From Nocardia huaxiensis (GTDB lineage Bacteria > Actinomycetota > Actinomycetes > Mycobacteriales > Mycobacteriaceae): 64,000 nucleotides of DNA. Of this stretch, positions 17,807 to 26,632 are shown in pieces (position 1 is the stretch's first letter; each line of letters begins with the position of its first letter). The notes below the pieces were generated by a model, which saw nothing but the letters and a program-made list of their open reading frames with translations, was not told the origin of the DNA and did no database searches. The position numbers and the translations under genes were made by a program. The stretch spans positions 62,001 to 126,000 of the forward strand of contig NZ_CP059399.1 of the NCBI RefSeq assembly GCF_013744875.1, written 5' to 3'.

Positions 17807-18736
17807 ATGACCGTCGACGGCGGCGTCGTACTCGACGTTGATCAACTGCGTATGCGATACGGCACCCGGGACGTTCTGCGGGACGTCAGCTTTCAGGCGC
17901 ACCGGGGCGAAGTCCTGGTCCTGCTCGGGCCGAACGGGGCGGGCAAGACCACCACCATCGAAATATTGGAAGGCTTCCGGATGCGGTCCGCGGGACGGGT
18001 CGAGGTCCTCGGCACGGATCCAGCGCACGGAAGCGAGGAATGGCGGGCGCGGGTCGGGGTGGTGCTGCAGTCGTGGCGCGATCACGGCAAGTGGCGGGTG
18101 CGCGAACTGCTCGGCTATCTGGGCATGTTCTACGAGCCGTACTCCACCGAGAACATCCGGCGGCCCTGGGACACAGACGAACTCATCGCGGCGGTGGGGC
18201 TCACCGAGCACGCCGGCGCCAAGATCATGTCGCTGTCCGGCGGGCAGCGGCGGCGGCTCGATGTCGCCATCGGCATCGTGGGGCGGCCGGAACTGCTGTT
18301 CCTGGACGAGCCGACGGCGGGCTTCGACCCGCAGGCGCGGCGCGAATTCCACGATCTGGTGCACCGGCTCGCCGATGACGAGCGCACCACCATCATGCTC
18401 ACCACGCACGACCTCGACGAGGCGGAGAAACTGGCCGATCGGATTCTGATCCTGGCCGGCGGCCGCATCATCGCCGACGGCTCCGCCGATCAACTGTCCC
18501 GCCGCATCTCCGGTGAAGCCGAGGTGAAGTGGACCCGCGACGGACAACGATTCGTGCACACCACCACCGAGTCCACCAAGTTCGTCTACGAACTGTTCCA
18601 GCAGCACGGCGAGGAGATCGACGAACTCGAGGTGCGCCGCGCCTCGCTGGAGGACACCTACATGACCCTCGTGCAGCGCTTCGAATCCGGACAGGGCGAA
18701 TTCGACGTGCGCACCCTCGAGGAGGTGACCCGATGA
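17807..18736 (+). CDS. ABC exporter ATP-binding protein
   Basis: A 309-residue ATPase of the DrrA/CcmA type: Walker A GPNGAGKTTT, Q-loop VVLQSWRDH, signature LSGGQRRRLD, Walker B ELLFLDEPTAG, H-loop TTHDLDEAE, and a C-terminal dimerisation region. ATG 17807 is chosen, preceded by a G-rich site; an ATG at 17768 falls inside the palindrome. It overlaps the permease gene by four bases (ATGA). Together they make a two-component exporter of unknown substrate. Confidence 0.9.
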   Translation: MTVDGGVVLDVDQLRMRYGTRDVLRDVSFQAHRGEVLVLLGPNGAGKTTTIEILEGFRMRSAGRVEVLGTDPAHGSEEWRARVGVVLQSWRDHGKWRVRELLGYLGMFYEPYSTENIRRPWDTDELIAAVGLTEHAGAKIMSLSGGQRRRLDVAIGIVGRPELLFLDEPTAGFDPQARREFHDLVHRLADDERTTIMLTTHDLDEAEKLADRILILAGGRIIADGSADQLSRRISGEAEVKWTRDGQRFVHTTTESTKFVYELFQQHGEEIDELEVRRASLEDTYMTLVQRFESGQGEFDVRTLEEVTR

Positions 18737-19584
18737 ACCCGACCACCGTCGCCGTACGGGCGGGGCTACGCCGCGGCCTGATCGAACTACGGCAGAATTT
18801 CACCAATGGCATGGATCTGTTCGGGCAGCTCTTCTGGCCGGTCGGCGTCATGGTCGCGCTGTATCTCATGCGCAACGGCACCTTCGAGGCGAGCGGGCTG
18901 GGACTCGGCGCGCTCGCACTGCCCGGGGTGCTCGGCATGCTGATCGCCTTCAACGGCCTGTTCGGCATGGCGCAGTATCTGGCCGTCGATCGCGAGGACG
19001 GAACCCTGTTGCGCGCCAAGGCGACTCCCAACGGCATGCGCGGCTACCTGATCGGCAAGATCGTGCTCACCGCGGGCACGGTGTTCGCGCCGCTGGTGCT
19101 GCTGCTGGTGTTCGGCATGGCCGTGATCGGCGGGGTCGAGCTCAACAGCGTGAGCCACTGGCTGACGTTCATCTGGGTGCTGCTGCTGGGTCTGGTGGCG
19201 TCGCTCCCGCTGGGCGCGGTGATCGGGTCGCTGTTCGAGAGCCCGCGCAGCATCGGGTTCATGTCGTTCCCCATCATGGGGCTGGTGGCGATCTCCGGCA
19301 TCTTCTATCCGATCACCTCCATGCCCGGCTGGCTGCAGGGCCTCGGACAGGTGTTCCCCATCTACTGGCTGGGTCTGGGCATGCGCTCGGCCATGATGCC
19401 CGACAGCGCGGCGGCGGTGGAGATCGCCGGTTCGTGGCGGCACCTGGAAACCGCCGCGGTGCTGGGCGTGTGGGCGGTGCTGGGGCTGGCGCTGGCGCCG
19501 ATCCTGTTGCGCCGCATGGCCCGCCGGGAATCGGGCTCGAATGTCGCGGCGCGCCGTGAGAAGGCGATGCAGCGTGCCTTCTGA
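18733..19584 (+). CDS. ABC-2 type exporter permease
   Basis: A 283-residue membrane protein with six helices and the ABC-2 layout: a cytoplasmic N-terminus, LAVDREDGTLLRAKATPNGM as the coupling region, and SIGFMSFPIMGLVAISGIFYPI near helix 5. It partners the ATPase just upstream (ATGA overlap). The start of the XRE regulator gene overlaps its 3' end, so the three genes are cotranscribed. The substrate is unknown; drugs or lipids are usual for the family. Confidence 0.88.
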   Translation: MNPTTVAVRAGLRRGLIELRQNFTNGMDLFGQLFWPVGVMVALYLMRNGTFEASGLGLGALALPGVLGMLIAFNGLFGMAQYLAVDREDGTLLRAKATPNGMRGYLIGKIVLTAGTVFAPLVLLLVFGMAVIGGVELNSVSHWLTFIWVLLLGLVASLPLGAVIGSLFESPRSIGFMSFPIMGLVAISGIFYPITSMPGWLQGLGQVFPIYWLGLGMRSAMMPDSAAAVEIAGSWRHLETAAVLGVWAVLGLALAPILLRRMARRESGSNVAARREKAMQRAF

Positions 19585-19810
19585 GGTCATCTACAACCGG
19601 ATCGCGATGCTGCGCGCCGAGCGCGGCATCTCGCGCCGGGAGCTGGCCGAGGCGCTGGGCGTGCACTATCAGACCGTCGGCTATCTGGAGCGCGGCGAGT
19701 ACAGCCCGAGCCTGCACCTGGCGTTGCGGATCGCGCAGTACTTCGAGGTGCCGGTGGAGATCATCTTCTCCACCGCGCCTTTCCCGCGCATCGGCTCCGA
19801 AACCGCTTGA
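19574..19810 (+). CDS. XRE-family HTH regulator
   Basis: A 78-residue one-domain protein: NRIAMLRAERGISRRELAEALGVHYQTVGYLERGEYSPSLHLALRIAQYF is a textbook Cro/CI helix-turn-helix. Start is GTG 19574, inside the 3' end of the permease gene (11-base overlap). This ABC-permease-XRE order is common in actinobacteria, with the small regulator probably controlling the exporter through the palindrome at 17757-17776. Confidence 0.85.
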   Translation: MPSEVIYNRIAMLRAERGISRRELAEALGVHYQTVGYLERGEYSPSLHLALRIAQYFEVPVEIIFSTAPFPRIGSETA

Positions 19811-19823
19811 GGCCAACCCAATC

Positions 19824-19919
19824 CGTCATCCCGGCACGCCACCACCGTCATCCCGGCATGCTTTTGGCCGGGATCCACACGATGCGGTGGATCCCGGCCA
19901 GAAGCGCGCCGGGATGACG
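19824..19919. repeat. Nested palindromic element, copy A, with a remnant arm
   Basis: Left arm 19846-19878 and right arm 19887-19919 are inverted repeats of 33 bases with three mismatches and an 8-base spacer. Each arm is itself a small hairpin (CCCGGC...GCCGGG), so the whole can form a cruciform. A truncated extra arm sits at 19824-19840. It lies between convergent genes. The same element recurs at 25747-25821, 41248-41640 and 46692-46783. Confidence 0.9.
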
Positions 19920-19955
19920 AGGGCGCGGGCACAGTTCGCGCCGGGAGCACCGGGC

Positions 19956-20828
19956 TCAGTTGCCGCCGCGAATCAGCTCGTAGGTGGAGACCGCTCGGCC
20001 CGCCTCCTCGCTGGCGGCAATGGCCTTGCGCCACAACGCCTGTGAGGTGTGCGAGAAGGTGGCGTCCACGCCGACCTCTTCGCTGGCGTCGATGATGTGC
20101 TGCGCACCGGCGTCCATCATCTTCAGGGAGGCGAGGGTGGCCCAGCCGCCGTTCTGGTTGGCGACCGAGAACTCCTGCATGAAGTAGGGGAACGCCTCGC
20201 TGGACCGCACCGCGAACGGAACGAACTGGGCGATATCGTGCCCGGACCGGCTGATCATCGCCGTCGCCTGGTCGAAGGCCAGCAGCCAGGGGTGGAAGAT
20301 GGTGAGCAGCCCCTGGTAGAAGACCTGCGCCAAACCGTCATCCGCGCCCAGGTACTCCTGCGGGCTGAGCGGGCGCAGCAGTTCCGCGTGCGCGTCGAAC
20401 ACCGCGCGCGGACCGCTGTAGAAGATGTACGAGGCCGGATGCTCGATATTGTCGCCCGCGGACATGACTCCGCCGGAAACGAATTCGGCCCCGTGCTTGC
20501 GCACCCACGTGGCTCCGGCCCGCGCCTTCTCCGGCGAATCGGAGGAGAGATTGAAGATCACCTTGCCGTTCAGGTGATCGGCGGCCTGCTCCAGCACGCT
20601 GTACATGGCGGCGTAGTGGGTGAGGCTGAGCACCGTCACCGCATTGGCGTCCAGTGCCTCGGCGACGGTGGCCGCCTTCTTGGCTCCGAGTTCCACCATC
20701 GCATCGGCCTTGTCGGCGCTGCGGTTCCACACGGTGACCTCGACGCCTGCCTTCAGGAACGCCTTCACCATCGACTGCCCCATCGGGCCGAGGCCGATGA
20801 CGGAGACAGAACGCTGCTGCTGAGACAT
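19956..20828 (-). CDS. Imine-reductase-like NAD(P)-dependent oxidoreductase
   Basis: A 290-residue enzyme of the beta-hydroxyacid dehydrogenase/imine reductase group. The N-terminal Rossmann fold has VIGLGPMGQSM and a NADP-type VWNRSADK segment. The helical C-terminal domain includes GADDGLAQVFYQGLL and FAVRSSEAFPYFM. The canonical catalytic Lys of hydroxyacid dehydrogenases is not evident, as expected for imine reductases. Start ATG 20828 has AAGGA seven bases upstream. It is transcribed divergently from an HxlR regulator, which probably controls it; the substrate is unknown. Confidence 0.8.
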   Translation of the reverse strand: MSQQQRSVSVIGLGPMGQSMVKAFLKAGVEVTVWNRSADKADAMVELGAKKAATVAEALDANAVTVLSLTHYAAMYSVLEQAADHLNGKVIFNLSSDSPEKARAGATWVRKHGAEFVSGGVMSAGDNIEHPASYIFYSGPRAVFDAHAELLRPLSPQEYLGADDGLAQVFYQGLLTIFHPWLLAFDQATAMISRSGHDIAQFVPFAVRSSEAFPYFMQEFSVANQNGGWATLASLKMMDAGAQHIIDASEEVGVDATFSHTSQALWRKAIAASEEAGRAVSTYELIRGGN

Positions 20829-20894
20829 GTTTCGTCCTTGCTGTTGATCGTGTGTTTCGGTGATTGGCGCCTGAGAAGAGAGTGCTCCGATCGG

Positions 20895-20944
20895 TAACCT
20901 CGGGGAAGACCGCACGTTCGCGTGGGGTTGCTTACCTCGAGGTT
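20895..20944. promoter_or_regulatory. Inverted AACCTCG repeats between the reductase and HxlR genes
   Basis: TAACCTCGGGGAAG at 20895-20908 and the complement of CTTACCTCGAGGTT at 20931-20944 are near-matching inverted half-sites in the 139-base divergent promoter. They are candidate binding sites for the HxlR protein. Confidence 0.5.
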
Positions 20945-20967
20945 GGGATTCAGGTCAGGAGGCCGCG

Positions 20968-21327
20968 ATGGAGTCGGACAGTGGTGCGGATCACGATGTG
21001 TGCGGCATGTCCGTCGCCATCGACGTGGTCGGCGGCAAATGGAAACTGCATCTGATGTGGGTGCTGGGCGAGGGCCCACAGCGCTTCAGCCACATCCGCC
21101 GCCTGCTGGCCGGTGTCAGCGAGAAGGTGCTCGCCGAAAACCTCCGCCAACTGGAAGCCAGCGGCGTGGTCCACCGCGAGATCTACCCCGAAGTCCCACC
21201 CCGCGTGGAGTATTCGCTCACCCCCCTGGGCGAGGATCTGAACCGCGCCCTCGCCCCACTGGAGCAGTGGGGCGAACGCAACCGCGACCAGATCCTCGGC
21301 CGCACCCCGGTAGCAGCCGCGAGTTAG
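20968..21327 (+). CDS. HxlR-family transcriptional regulator
   Basis: A 119-residue winged-helix regulator: CGMSVAIDVVGGKWKLHLMWVLGEGPQRFSHIRRLLAGVSEKVLAENLRQLEASGVV is the HxlR domain, including the conserved N-terminal Cys (here C12) that often senses oxidants or aldehydes. It probably controls the divergently transcribed imine-reductase-like gene. The stop overlaps tail-to-tail with the glycerate kinase stop by four bases. Confidence 0.9.
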   Translation: MESDSGADHDVCGMSVAIDVVGGKWKLHLMWVLGEGPQRFSHIRRLLAGVSEKVLAENLRQLEASGVVHREIYPEVPPRVEYSLTPLGEDLNRALAPLEQWGERNRDQILGRTPVAAAS

Positions 21328-22448
21328 ACCAGCTGTTCGCCGACCCGCTCGAGCAGGGCCGCCGCATTCGCCATGCTCCGAGCGGGATCGGGTTCGAGAT
21401 CGGAAAGGGCGTGGGCGGCAGCGAATCCCGCATCGCGGAGTTGATCTCGGGACAGCTGCAGGCGTCCCACGACGGCGACCACGGGAATACCGGCCCGATG
21501 TGCGGCGGTCGCAACTCCCATGGGGGCCTTGCCGTTCAGGCTCTGCGCGTCCATGGACCCTTCGCCGGTCACCACCAGGTCCGCCCCCGCGATCCGCGCC
21601 GGGAAGTCGACCAGGTCCAGCACCACCTGGATGCCGGAGCGTTCGACCGCGCCGAGCACCGCCATGGCACCGAATCCGGTGCCGCCCGCGGCTCCCGCGC
21701 CCGGCTCATCCGCCCATTCGGCTCCGACGAGGTCGGCCCAATTCTTCAGTGCGGCTTCGAGAATCGGGATCTGGTCCGGCGTCGCGCCCTTCTGCGGGGC
21801 GTAGACGGCCGCCGCGCCGGAAGGTCCGAGCAGTGGATTGTCCACATCACTGGCGAGGGTGAAACTCGTGTCCGCGACGGCGGGATGCAGACCGCTTCGA
21901 TCGATCCGGGCGGCCGTCGCGAGTCCTTCCGCACCACCCGCCGATTCGTCGAGTTCTTTGCCATTCGAATCGAATATGCGCAGGCCGAGGGCTTGCAGCA
22001 GGCCCGCGCCGCCATCGGTGGAGGCGCTGCCGCCGAGGCCGAGGACGATGTGCCGTGCACCGTGATCCAGGGCGTGGGCGATGACCATGCCCAATCCGTA
22101 GGTGCTGGCGTGCAGCGGATCCGGTTGTCCGCCAGGTAGTTTCGCGAGCCCGACGACGGCGGCCAGCTCGATGACGGCGGTGTCGCTCTGGACCGCGTAC
22201 TCCGTGGCGACGGGTTCCAGCGTCGGCCCGACCGAATTCACCGGCACCCGCTCCCACCCGGCCGCGAGGAAGGCGTCGACGGTTCCGTCCCCACCGTCGG
22301 CGATGGGTAGCTGCCGCACCTCGGTTGCGGGCGCGGCGCGGGTGATGCCGGTGGCGAGCGCACCTGCCACCTGGGCGGCGGTGAGCGATCCCTTGAACTT
22401 GTCCGGGGCGAGGATCACCAGCCGGGGGCGCGCGTCGGTCATGCTCAT
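21324..22448 (-). CDS. Glycerate 2-kinase (GK-I family)
   Basis: A 374-residue kinase of the GarK/GlxK family that phosphorylates D-glycerate. Family blocks are present: ILAPDKFKGSLTAAQVA at the N-terminus, PIADGGDGTVDAF, LGLGGSASTDGGAG, and LVVTGEGSMDAQSLNGKAP near the C-terminus. It is monocistronic and convergent with the HxlR gene. An ATG at 22442 is an alternative start. Confidence 0.93.
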   Translation of the reverse strand: MSMTDARPRLVILAPDKFKGSLTAAQVAGALATGITRAAPATEVRQLPIADGGDGTVDAFLAAGWERVPVNSVGPTLEPVATEYAVQSDTAVIELAAVVGLAKLPGGQPDPLHASTYGLGMVIAHALDHGARHIVLGLGGSASTDGGAGLLQALGLRIFDSNGKELDESAGGAEGLATAARIDRSGLHPAVADTSFTLASDVDNPLLGPSGAAAVYAPQKGATPDQIPILEAALKNWADLVGAEWADEPGAGAAGGTGFGAMAVLGAVERSGIQVVLDLVDFPARIAGADLVVTGEGSMDAQSLNGKAPMGVATAAHRAGIPVVAVVGRLQLSRDQLRDAGFAAAHALSDLEPDPARSMANAAALLERVGEQLV

Positions 22449-22538
22449 AGTGTGGCTGCTGTCCGCAAGTGCGACACGCCGAGCCGATCCTTCGGCAATA
22501 CGGACAAATAGCTGTCAGCGGAGGGTTAGCGTCGTCTC

Positions 22539-22862
22539 ATGCCGAGTGAAACGATTGAGGTCCGCAAGAACTCCGCTCTCGATCGCTTCGAGCTGTATGT
22601 GGACGGCTATCTGGCGGGGGTGGCCTCGTACCAGGACACGGCCAGTGAGCGGGCGTTCGTGCACACCGAGATCTACCCGCAGCACGAGGGTCTCGGGTAC
22701 GGCCGCAAGCTCGTGCAGGGTGCGCTCGACCAGACTCGCTCCGAGGGGCTGGGGATTCTGCCGATGTGCCCGATGGTGCATCACTTCGTGGAGTCGCGGC
22801 CGGATTACCTTGCGCTGGTGCCACAGTGGTCGAGAGGGCGGCTCGGACTACCCCAGGCGTGA
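22539..22862 (+). CDS. GNAT-like N-acetyltransferase (YjdJ type)
   Basis: A 107-residue minimal GNAT domain. The order FELYVDGYLAGVASY, FVHTEIYPQHEGLGYGRKLVQGALDQTRSEGL, ILPMCPMVHHFVESRPDYLALV is that of the YjdJ-type proteins, where the pyrophosphate-binding loop is HEGLGYG. Such proteins bind CoA; acceptors are unknown. Confidence 0.85.
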   Translation: MPSETIEVRKNSALDRFELYVDGYLAGVASYQDTASERAFVHTEIYPQHEGLGYGRKLVQGALDQTRSEGLGILPMCPMVHHFVESRPDYLALVPQWSRGRLGLPQA

Positions 22863-22908
22863 GCCCGGAGCAGCCCGCGCCGGGGTTGTCCGCGTAGATC
22901 AGATTGTC

Positions 22909-23670
22909 TCAGTAGGCCGCGACGGCCCCGTCGAGCGCGATCTGCAGTTCGTCCCGCACCACGCGGGTGATCTCGGCCGGCTTGAGCGGCAGTTCGGGGA
23001 CCGGCACCCCGAAGTAGAAGCTCGCCGACCGCGCCTCCTCCTTCGAGGGCTCGATCTTCGGGTCCGGCCGCGGCCCGTAGCTCAGGCCCAGGCTCACCAG
23101 CACCGGATCCGCGCCCAGTTTGCGCGCGCGGAAAGCGATGTGCCCGATGCCGGTTCCCACCGCCTGCACCTGGGTGTGGTCGACATCGTTGCAGGTTCCC
23201 TCGGGGAAGACCGCGACCCCGTCGCCGCGCGCCATGCGCTCGGCGCAGATGTCGATCATGCGCTGTCCGGCAGCATTGACCGCGCGAATGCCGTGGTCCT
23301 TGCCCCGGAAGACCGGGATCCCGCCCATCATGTCGATCTTGCGCCGCTGTTCGGGTTCCTCGAACAGTTCGTCCTTGGCCAGCACCCGGGTGCGCCCGAT
23401 GGCCGGTCGCAGCGCGCTGTTCCAGGCCGCGGCGGCGACCGTGTAGGGGTCCTGCTGGGACAGATGATTGATGGAAATCAGCAGCGCCCGCCCCTGAGAG
23501 ATGTACTCCCGCAACTTCTCCCGCGCCCCGGGCGCATAACCGACCCGAGCGCGGAAGCGACGATTGAGCAACCAGTAGGCCGCCTTCGCCTTCACCAGAT
23601 TCTGCTGGTGATCGCGGTAGTAGTCGTACACGGCGTCACTGTTCTCGAGGATCACCTCGGGCGGTTCCAT
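22909..23670 (-). CDS. PlsC-type lysophospholipid acyltransferase
   Basis: A 253-residue glycerolipid acyltransferase. The HX4D catalytic motif is at 69-74 (NHLSQQDP), the glycerophosphate-binding motif FPEGT near 155, and MMGGIPVFRG between them. There is no clear signal peptide or long helix, so it probably sits on the inner face of the membrane. It would transfer acyl groups to lysophospholipids or related alcohols. The ATG has an AGGGTGG site upstream. It is convergent with the GNAT gene. Confidence 0.85.
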   Translation of the reverse strand: MEPPEVILENSDAVYDYYRDHQQNLVKAKAAYWLLNRRFRARVGYAPGAREKLREYISQGRALLISINHLSQQDPYTVAAAAWNSALRPAIGRTRVLAKDELFEEPEQRRKIDMMGGIPVFRGKDHGIRAVNAAGQRMIDICAERMARGDGVAVFPEGTCNDVDHTQVQAVGTGIGHIAFRARKLGADPVLVSLGLSYGPRPDPKIEPSKEEARSASFYFGVPVPELPLKPAEITRVVRDELQIALDGAVAAY

Positions 23671-23861
23671 GTCGCCACCCTAACCCCGCCGCAAACCTTC
23701 CGCTCGGCGGTGGATACATCGTCTGGGACAATGCAATTTCCGTACCTTCCGGCACGGCACTCGCCCGGGTCCACGCGCGGATTCGGCACGCAAACGGCGC
23801 AATTGAGCACCTTGACCAATTAAGCACAGCAAATGACCTGTGCCAGTGCGATGATGGCGGA

Positions 23862-24476
23862 GTGGCACGCGCAGAGGAACACGGTGACCGTTCTCGACGC
23901 GAATTCCGGCGCGAGGACCAGGTGGTACGGCCTGGGACTCTGCTGGTCTCGGCAACCGATCTGACGGAGCCGTCCTTCCGGCGCACGGTCGTCTACATCG
24001 TCGAGCACAATGACGCCGGCAGTCTCGGCGTGGTGCTGAACCGGCCCAGCGACACCGCCGTGGCCGATGTCCTCCCGCAGTGGGCCGACCTGGCCGCCGA
24101 CCCGCGCACGCTCTACATCGGCGGGCCGGTGAAACGCGATGCGGCCCTGTGCCTGGCGACCATGAAGGTGGGCGTCGCCTTCACCGGCGTGCCGGGGCTC
24201 AGACGCGTGGACGGCCGGGTCGCCCTGGTGGACCTGGACTCCGACCCGGACACGATCGAACCCCTCGTCGAGGGCCTGCGCATCTTCGCGGGCTACGCCG
24301 GCTGGACCTTCGGCCAACTGGAAGGCGAACTGGATCGCGGCGACTGGATCGTGCTGTCCGCCCTGCCCACCGACCCCCTCGCCACCCGCGCCGACCTGTG
24401 GGCGGCAGTGCTGCGCCGCCAGCCGCTCCCGCTGTCGCTGCTGGCGACCCATCCGATCGAACTCGAGCGCAACTGA
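23862..24476 (+). CDS. YqgE/AlgH family protein
   Basis: A 204-residue protein with the YqgE fold signature: VVRPGTLLVSATDLTEPSFRRTVVYIVEHNDAGSLGVVLNRPS, LYIGGPV and FAGYAGWTFGQLEGEL. It matches mycobacterial Rv0038, which lies near leuS there as here. The biochemical role is unknown. The start is GTG. Upstream 23671-23861 holds a possible TTGACC -35 box at 23813 but no other structure. Confidence 0.92.
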   Translation: MARAEEHGDRSRREFRREDQVVRPGTLLVSATDLTEPSFRRTVVYIVEHNDAGSLGVVLNRPSDTAVADVLPQWADLAADPRTLYIGGPVKRDAALCLATMKVGVAFTGVPGLRRVDGRVALVDLDSDPDTIEPLVEGLRIFAGYAGWTFGQLEGELDRGDWIVLSALPTDPLATRADLWAAVLRRQPLPLSLLATHPIELERN

Positions 24477-24519
24477 ACCGCCGCGCGTGCTGTGTCGTGC
24501 CTTGGTGCGGAGGTGAATG

Positions 24520-25026
24520 ATGCCCGACGATCAGGCGGCGTTGCTGCGAGCGATCTACGAGGAGCACGCGGCCGCGTTATGGCGGTATACGTTCGGCCTG
24601 GTCGGCGATCCGGGGCGGGCAGAAGACATCGTGCAGGAGACGCTGCTGCGCGCCTGGCAGCGTCCGGCCATCCTGGATCAGTCCACGACCTCGGCGCGGG
24701 CGTGGCTGTTCACCGTCGCACGTAATCTGGCGGTGGACGAGCATCGCAGTGCGCGCAGCCGCCGCGAATTCCGCACCGACCATCCGCCGGAGCAATCGCA
24801 ACCGGATCAATCGGATCGGGCCCTGGACGGCTGGCTGGTGGCGGATGCCCTCGCTCAGCTGAGCCGCGATCATCGTGATGTCATCGTCCGCGCCTACTAC
24901 CGGGGCCTGTCCACGCATCAGATCGCGGCGGAACTGGACATCCCGGAGGGCACGGTGAAATCCCGTATGCACTACGGCATGCGGGCCTTGCGTTTGGTGC
25001 TGCAGGAGATGGGGGTGACGAAGTGA
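24520..25026 (+). CDS. sigL: ECF sigma factor, SigL-like
   Basis: A 168-residue ECF sigma factor. Region 2 has YEEHAAALWRYTFGLVGDPGRAEDIVQETLLRAWQ and RAWLFTVARNLAVDEHRS; region 4 has LSRDHRDVIVRAYYRGLSTHQIAAELDIPEGTVKSRMHYGMRALR. The overall match and the adjoining zinc anti-sigma gene fit the M. tuberculosis SigL-RslA pair, which responds to thiol oxidation and controls envelope-modifying genes. ATG 24520 is chosen with GGAGG six bases upstream; ATG 24517 also exists. It overlaps the next gene by four bases (GTGA). Confidence 0.9.
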   Translation: MPDDQAALLRAIYEEHAAALWRYTFGLVGDPGRAEDIVQETLLRAWQRPAILDQSTTSARAWLFTVARNLAVDEHRSARSRREFRTDHPPEQSQPDQSDRALDGWLVADALAQLSRDHRDVIVRAYYRGLSTHQIAAELDIPEGTVKSRMHYGMRALRLVLQEMGVTK

Positions 25027-25733
25027 CCGAAAGCCAGGAGCTCTGCGACGCCTATGCGACGTGGGACGGCGCGTATGTGCTCGGCGCTCTCGCCCGCGAC
25101 GAGCGCCGCGAATACGAGGATCACCTGGTGGGCTGCGACCGCTGCAAGTCGGCGGTGACGGAACTGGCCGGCCTGCCGGGACTTTTGGCGCTGGTGGACG
25201 AAGAGACCGCGGTTTCGGTTGCCGCGCAGGAGGATCCGCCGTCCACGGTGCCGCCGCCACCGGATCGGCTGCTGCCGAAGCTGGCCGAGGCGGCCGACCG
25301 GAAGCGGCGGCGCGGCCGGTGGCTGGCACTGGGCGGCGCGGTCGCGGCCGTCGCCGCGGCGGTGGCCGTCGCGATCCCGGTGACCGCGGACATCGTGAGT
25401 CATCGCCCGCCCGCGCAGGAGGTGGTGGCGGAGGGCTCGTTCCAGGCGAATGTCGACACGACCATCGTGGCCACCTTCAAAGTCCTTGCGGTGGACGGGC
25501 AGACGCGGGTGGACATGTGGTGCAGCTACCCGCCGTCGAACAGCATCTACGCCTGGCAGCTGTCGCTGTGGGTGGTGCGCCAGGACGGCACGCAGTCGAA
25601 ACTCGCGGAGTGGACGGCGAAACCGGGCGAGGTGTACACCCCGGACGGAACCACCTCGGCCGCTCCCGGCGACCTGAAGACCGTCGAGGTGCGCAACGCC
25701 TCCGGCAATGTCCTTCTCTCGGCGGGACTTTGA
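25023..25733 (+). CDS. rslA: Zinc anti-sigma factor, RslA-like
   Basis: A 236-residue membrane anti-sigma factor. The cytoplasmic N-terminus carries the ZAS motif H34-x3-C38-x2-C41 (HLVGCDRC) that binds the sigma factor and releases it on oxidation. One membrane helix follows (residues about 100-120), then an outer domain with a beta-rich pattern (AYATWDGAYV is N-terminal; DMWCSYPPSN and YTPDGTTSAAPGDLKTVEV are outside). Its GTG start overlaps the sigL stop, giving coupled 1:1 synthesis. Confidence 0.88.
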   Translation: MTESQELCDAYATWDGAYVLGALARDERREYEDHLVGCDRCKSAVTELAGLPGLLALVDEETAVSVAAQEDPPSTVPPPPDRLLPKLAEAADRKRRRGRWLALGGAVAAVAAAVAVAIPVTADIVSHRPPAQEVVAEGSFQANVDTTIVATFKVLAVDGQTRVDMWCSYPPSNSIYAWQLSLWVVRQDGTQSKLAEWTAKPGEVYTPDGTTSAAPGDLKTVEVRNASGNVLLSAGL

Positions 25734-25746
25734 CGCACACCTCGTC

Positions 25747-25821
25747 CGTCATCCCGGCATGCTTTTGGCCGGGATCCACACAGGTAGGTGGATCCCGGCC
25801 AAGAAGCGCGCCGGGATGACG
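25747..25821. repeat. Nested palindromic element, copy B
   Basis: Left arm 25747-25779 is identical to the left arm of copy A; right arm 25788-25821 is its imperfect reverse complement, with an 8-base spacer. It fills most of the gap between the convergent rslA and ABC permease genes, 14 bases after the rslA stop. Confidence 0.9.
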
Positions 25822-25831
25822 AGGGCGGTGC

Positions 25832-26632
25832 CTACCGGGTCTTGCGGCGGAACAGGGAGGTGGACCAGAAGAAGCCGCCCACCGCGATGGCCAGACACCA
25901 CGCCAGGGCGAGAATCCCGTTGTGCCCGATCTCGGTTCCCATGAGCAGTCCGCGCAGGGTTTCGGTGATGGGCGTGAACGGCTGGTATTCGGCGAACTGC
26001 TTGACCCCGTTCGACATGGTGTCGGTGGGCACCAGGCCGCTGCCGAGGAACGGCAGGAACAGGATCGGCATGGGCATATTGCTGGCGCTCTCCGGCGTCT
26101 GCGCGATGAGGCCGAAGGCGACGCCGAGCCAGCTCAGCGCGAAGATGACCAGGCCGATGAGGCCGAAGGCGGCCAGCCACTCCAGCGGATTGGCGTGCGG
26201 CCGGAATCCGATGAGCAGGGCCACCAGCGTCATGCCGAGCACGCCGAGCATGCCCATGATCCAGCTGCCCAGCACCTCGCCGGTGAGCAGCGCCGACTGC
26301 GAGATGTGCATGCTGCGGAACCGGTTGACGATGCCCTTGGTCATATCGGTGGAGATCGAAACCGCTACGCCCGCAACCATGTACGCGGGAATCATGAGCA
26401 TCATGCCGGGCGTCAGATAGTTGATGTACTTCTCGCCGGTGGGCGCCCCGAGCGCGCCGCCGAACACGTAGTTGAACAGCAGCAGCAACATGACCGGCAT
26501 GACGATGAGCGCGAACACCATCGACGGATAGCGCTTGGCGTGCAGGAGATTCCGCATGAGCATGGTCTTCACGTCCGCGAGCGGGTGGGACTTCAGCGGC
26601 GCGGCGAGCGGGGTGCCGGTGATCGTGGTCAT
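25832..26632 (-). CDS. DrrB-like ABC-2 exporter permease
   Basis: A 266-residue permease with six helices. DVKTMLMRNLLHAKRYPSMVF precedes helix 1, and MTKGIVNRFRSMHISQSALL is the coupling segment shared with daunorubicin-type DrrB proteins. FLPFLGSGLVPTDTMSNGVKQFAEYQPFTPITETLRGLLMG is the C-terminal DrrB signature. The ATG overlaps the ATPase stop by four bases. With the ATPase it forms a two-gene exporter; the cargo is unknown. Confidence 0.9.
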   Translation of the reverse strand: MTTITGTPLAAPLKSHPLADVKTMLMRNLLHAKRYPSMVFALIVMPVMLLLLFNYVFGGALGAPTGEKYINYLTPGMMLMIPAYMVAGVAVSISTDMTKGIVNRFRSMHISQSALLTGEVLGSWIMGMLGVLGMTLVALLIGFRPHANPLEWLAAFGLIGLVIFALSWLGVAFGLIAQTPESASNMPMPILFLPFLGSGLVPTDTMSNGVKQFAEYQPFTPITETLRGLLMGTEIGHNGILALAWCLAIAVGGFFWSTSLFRRKTR

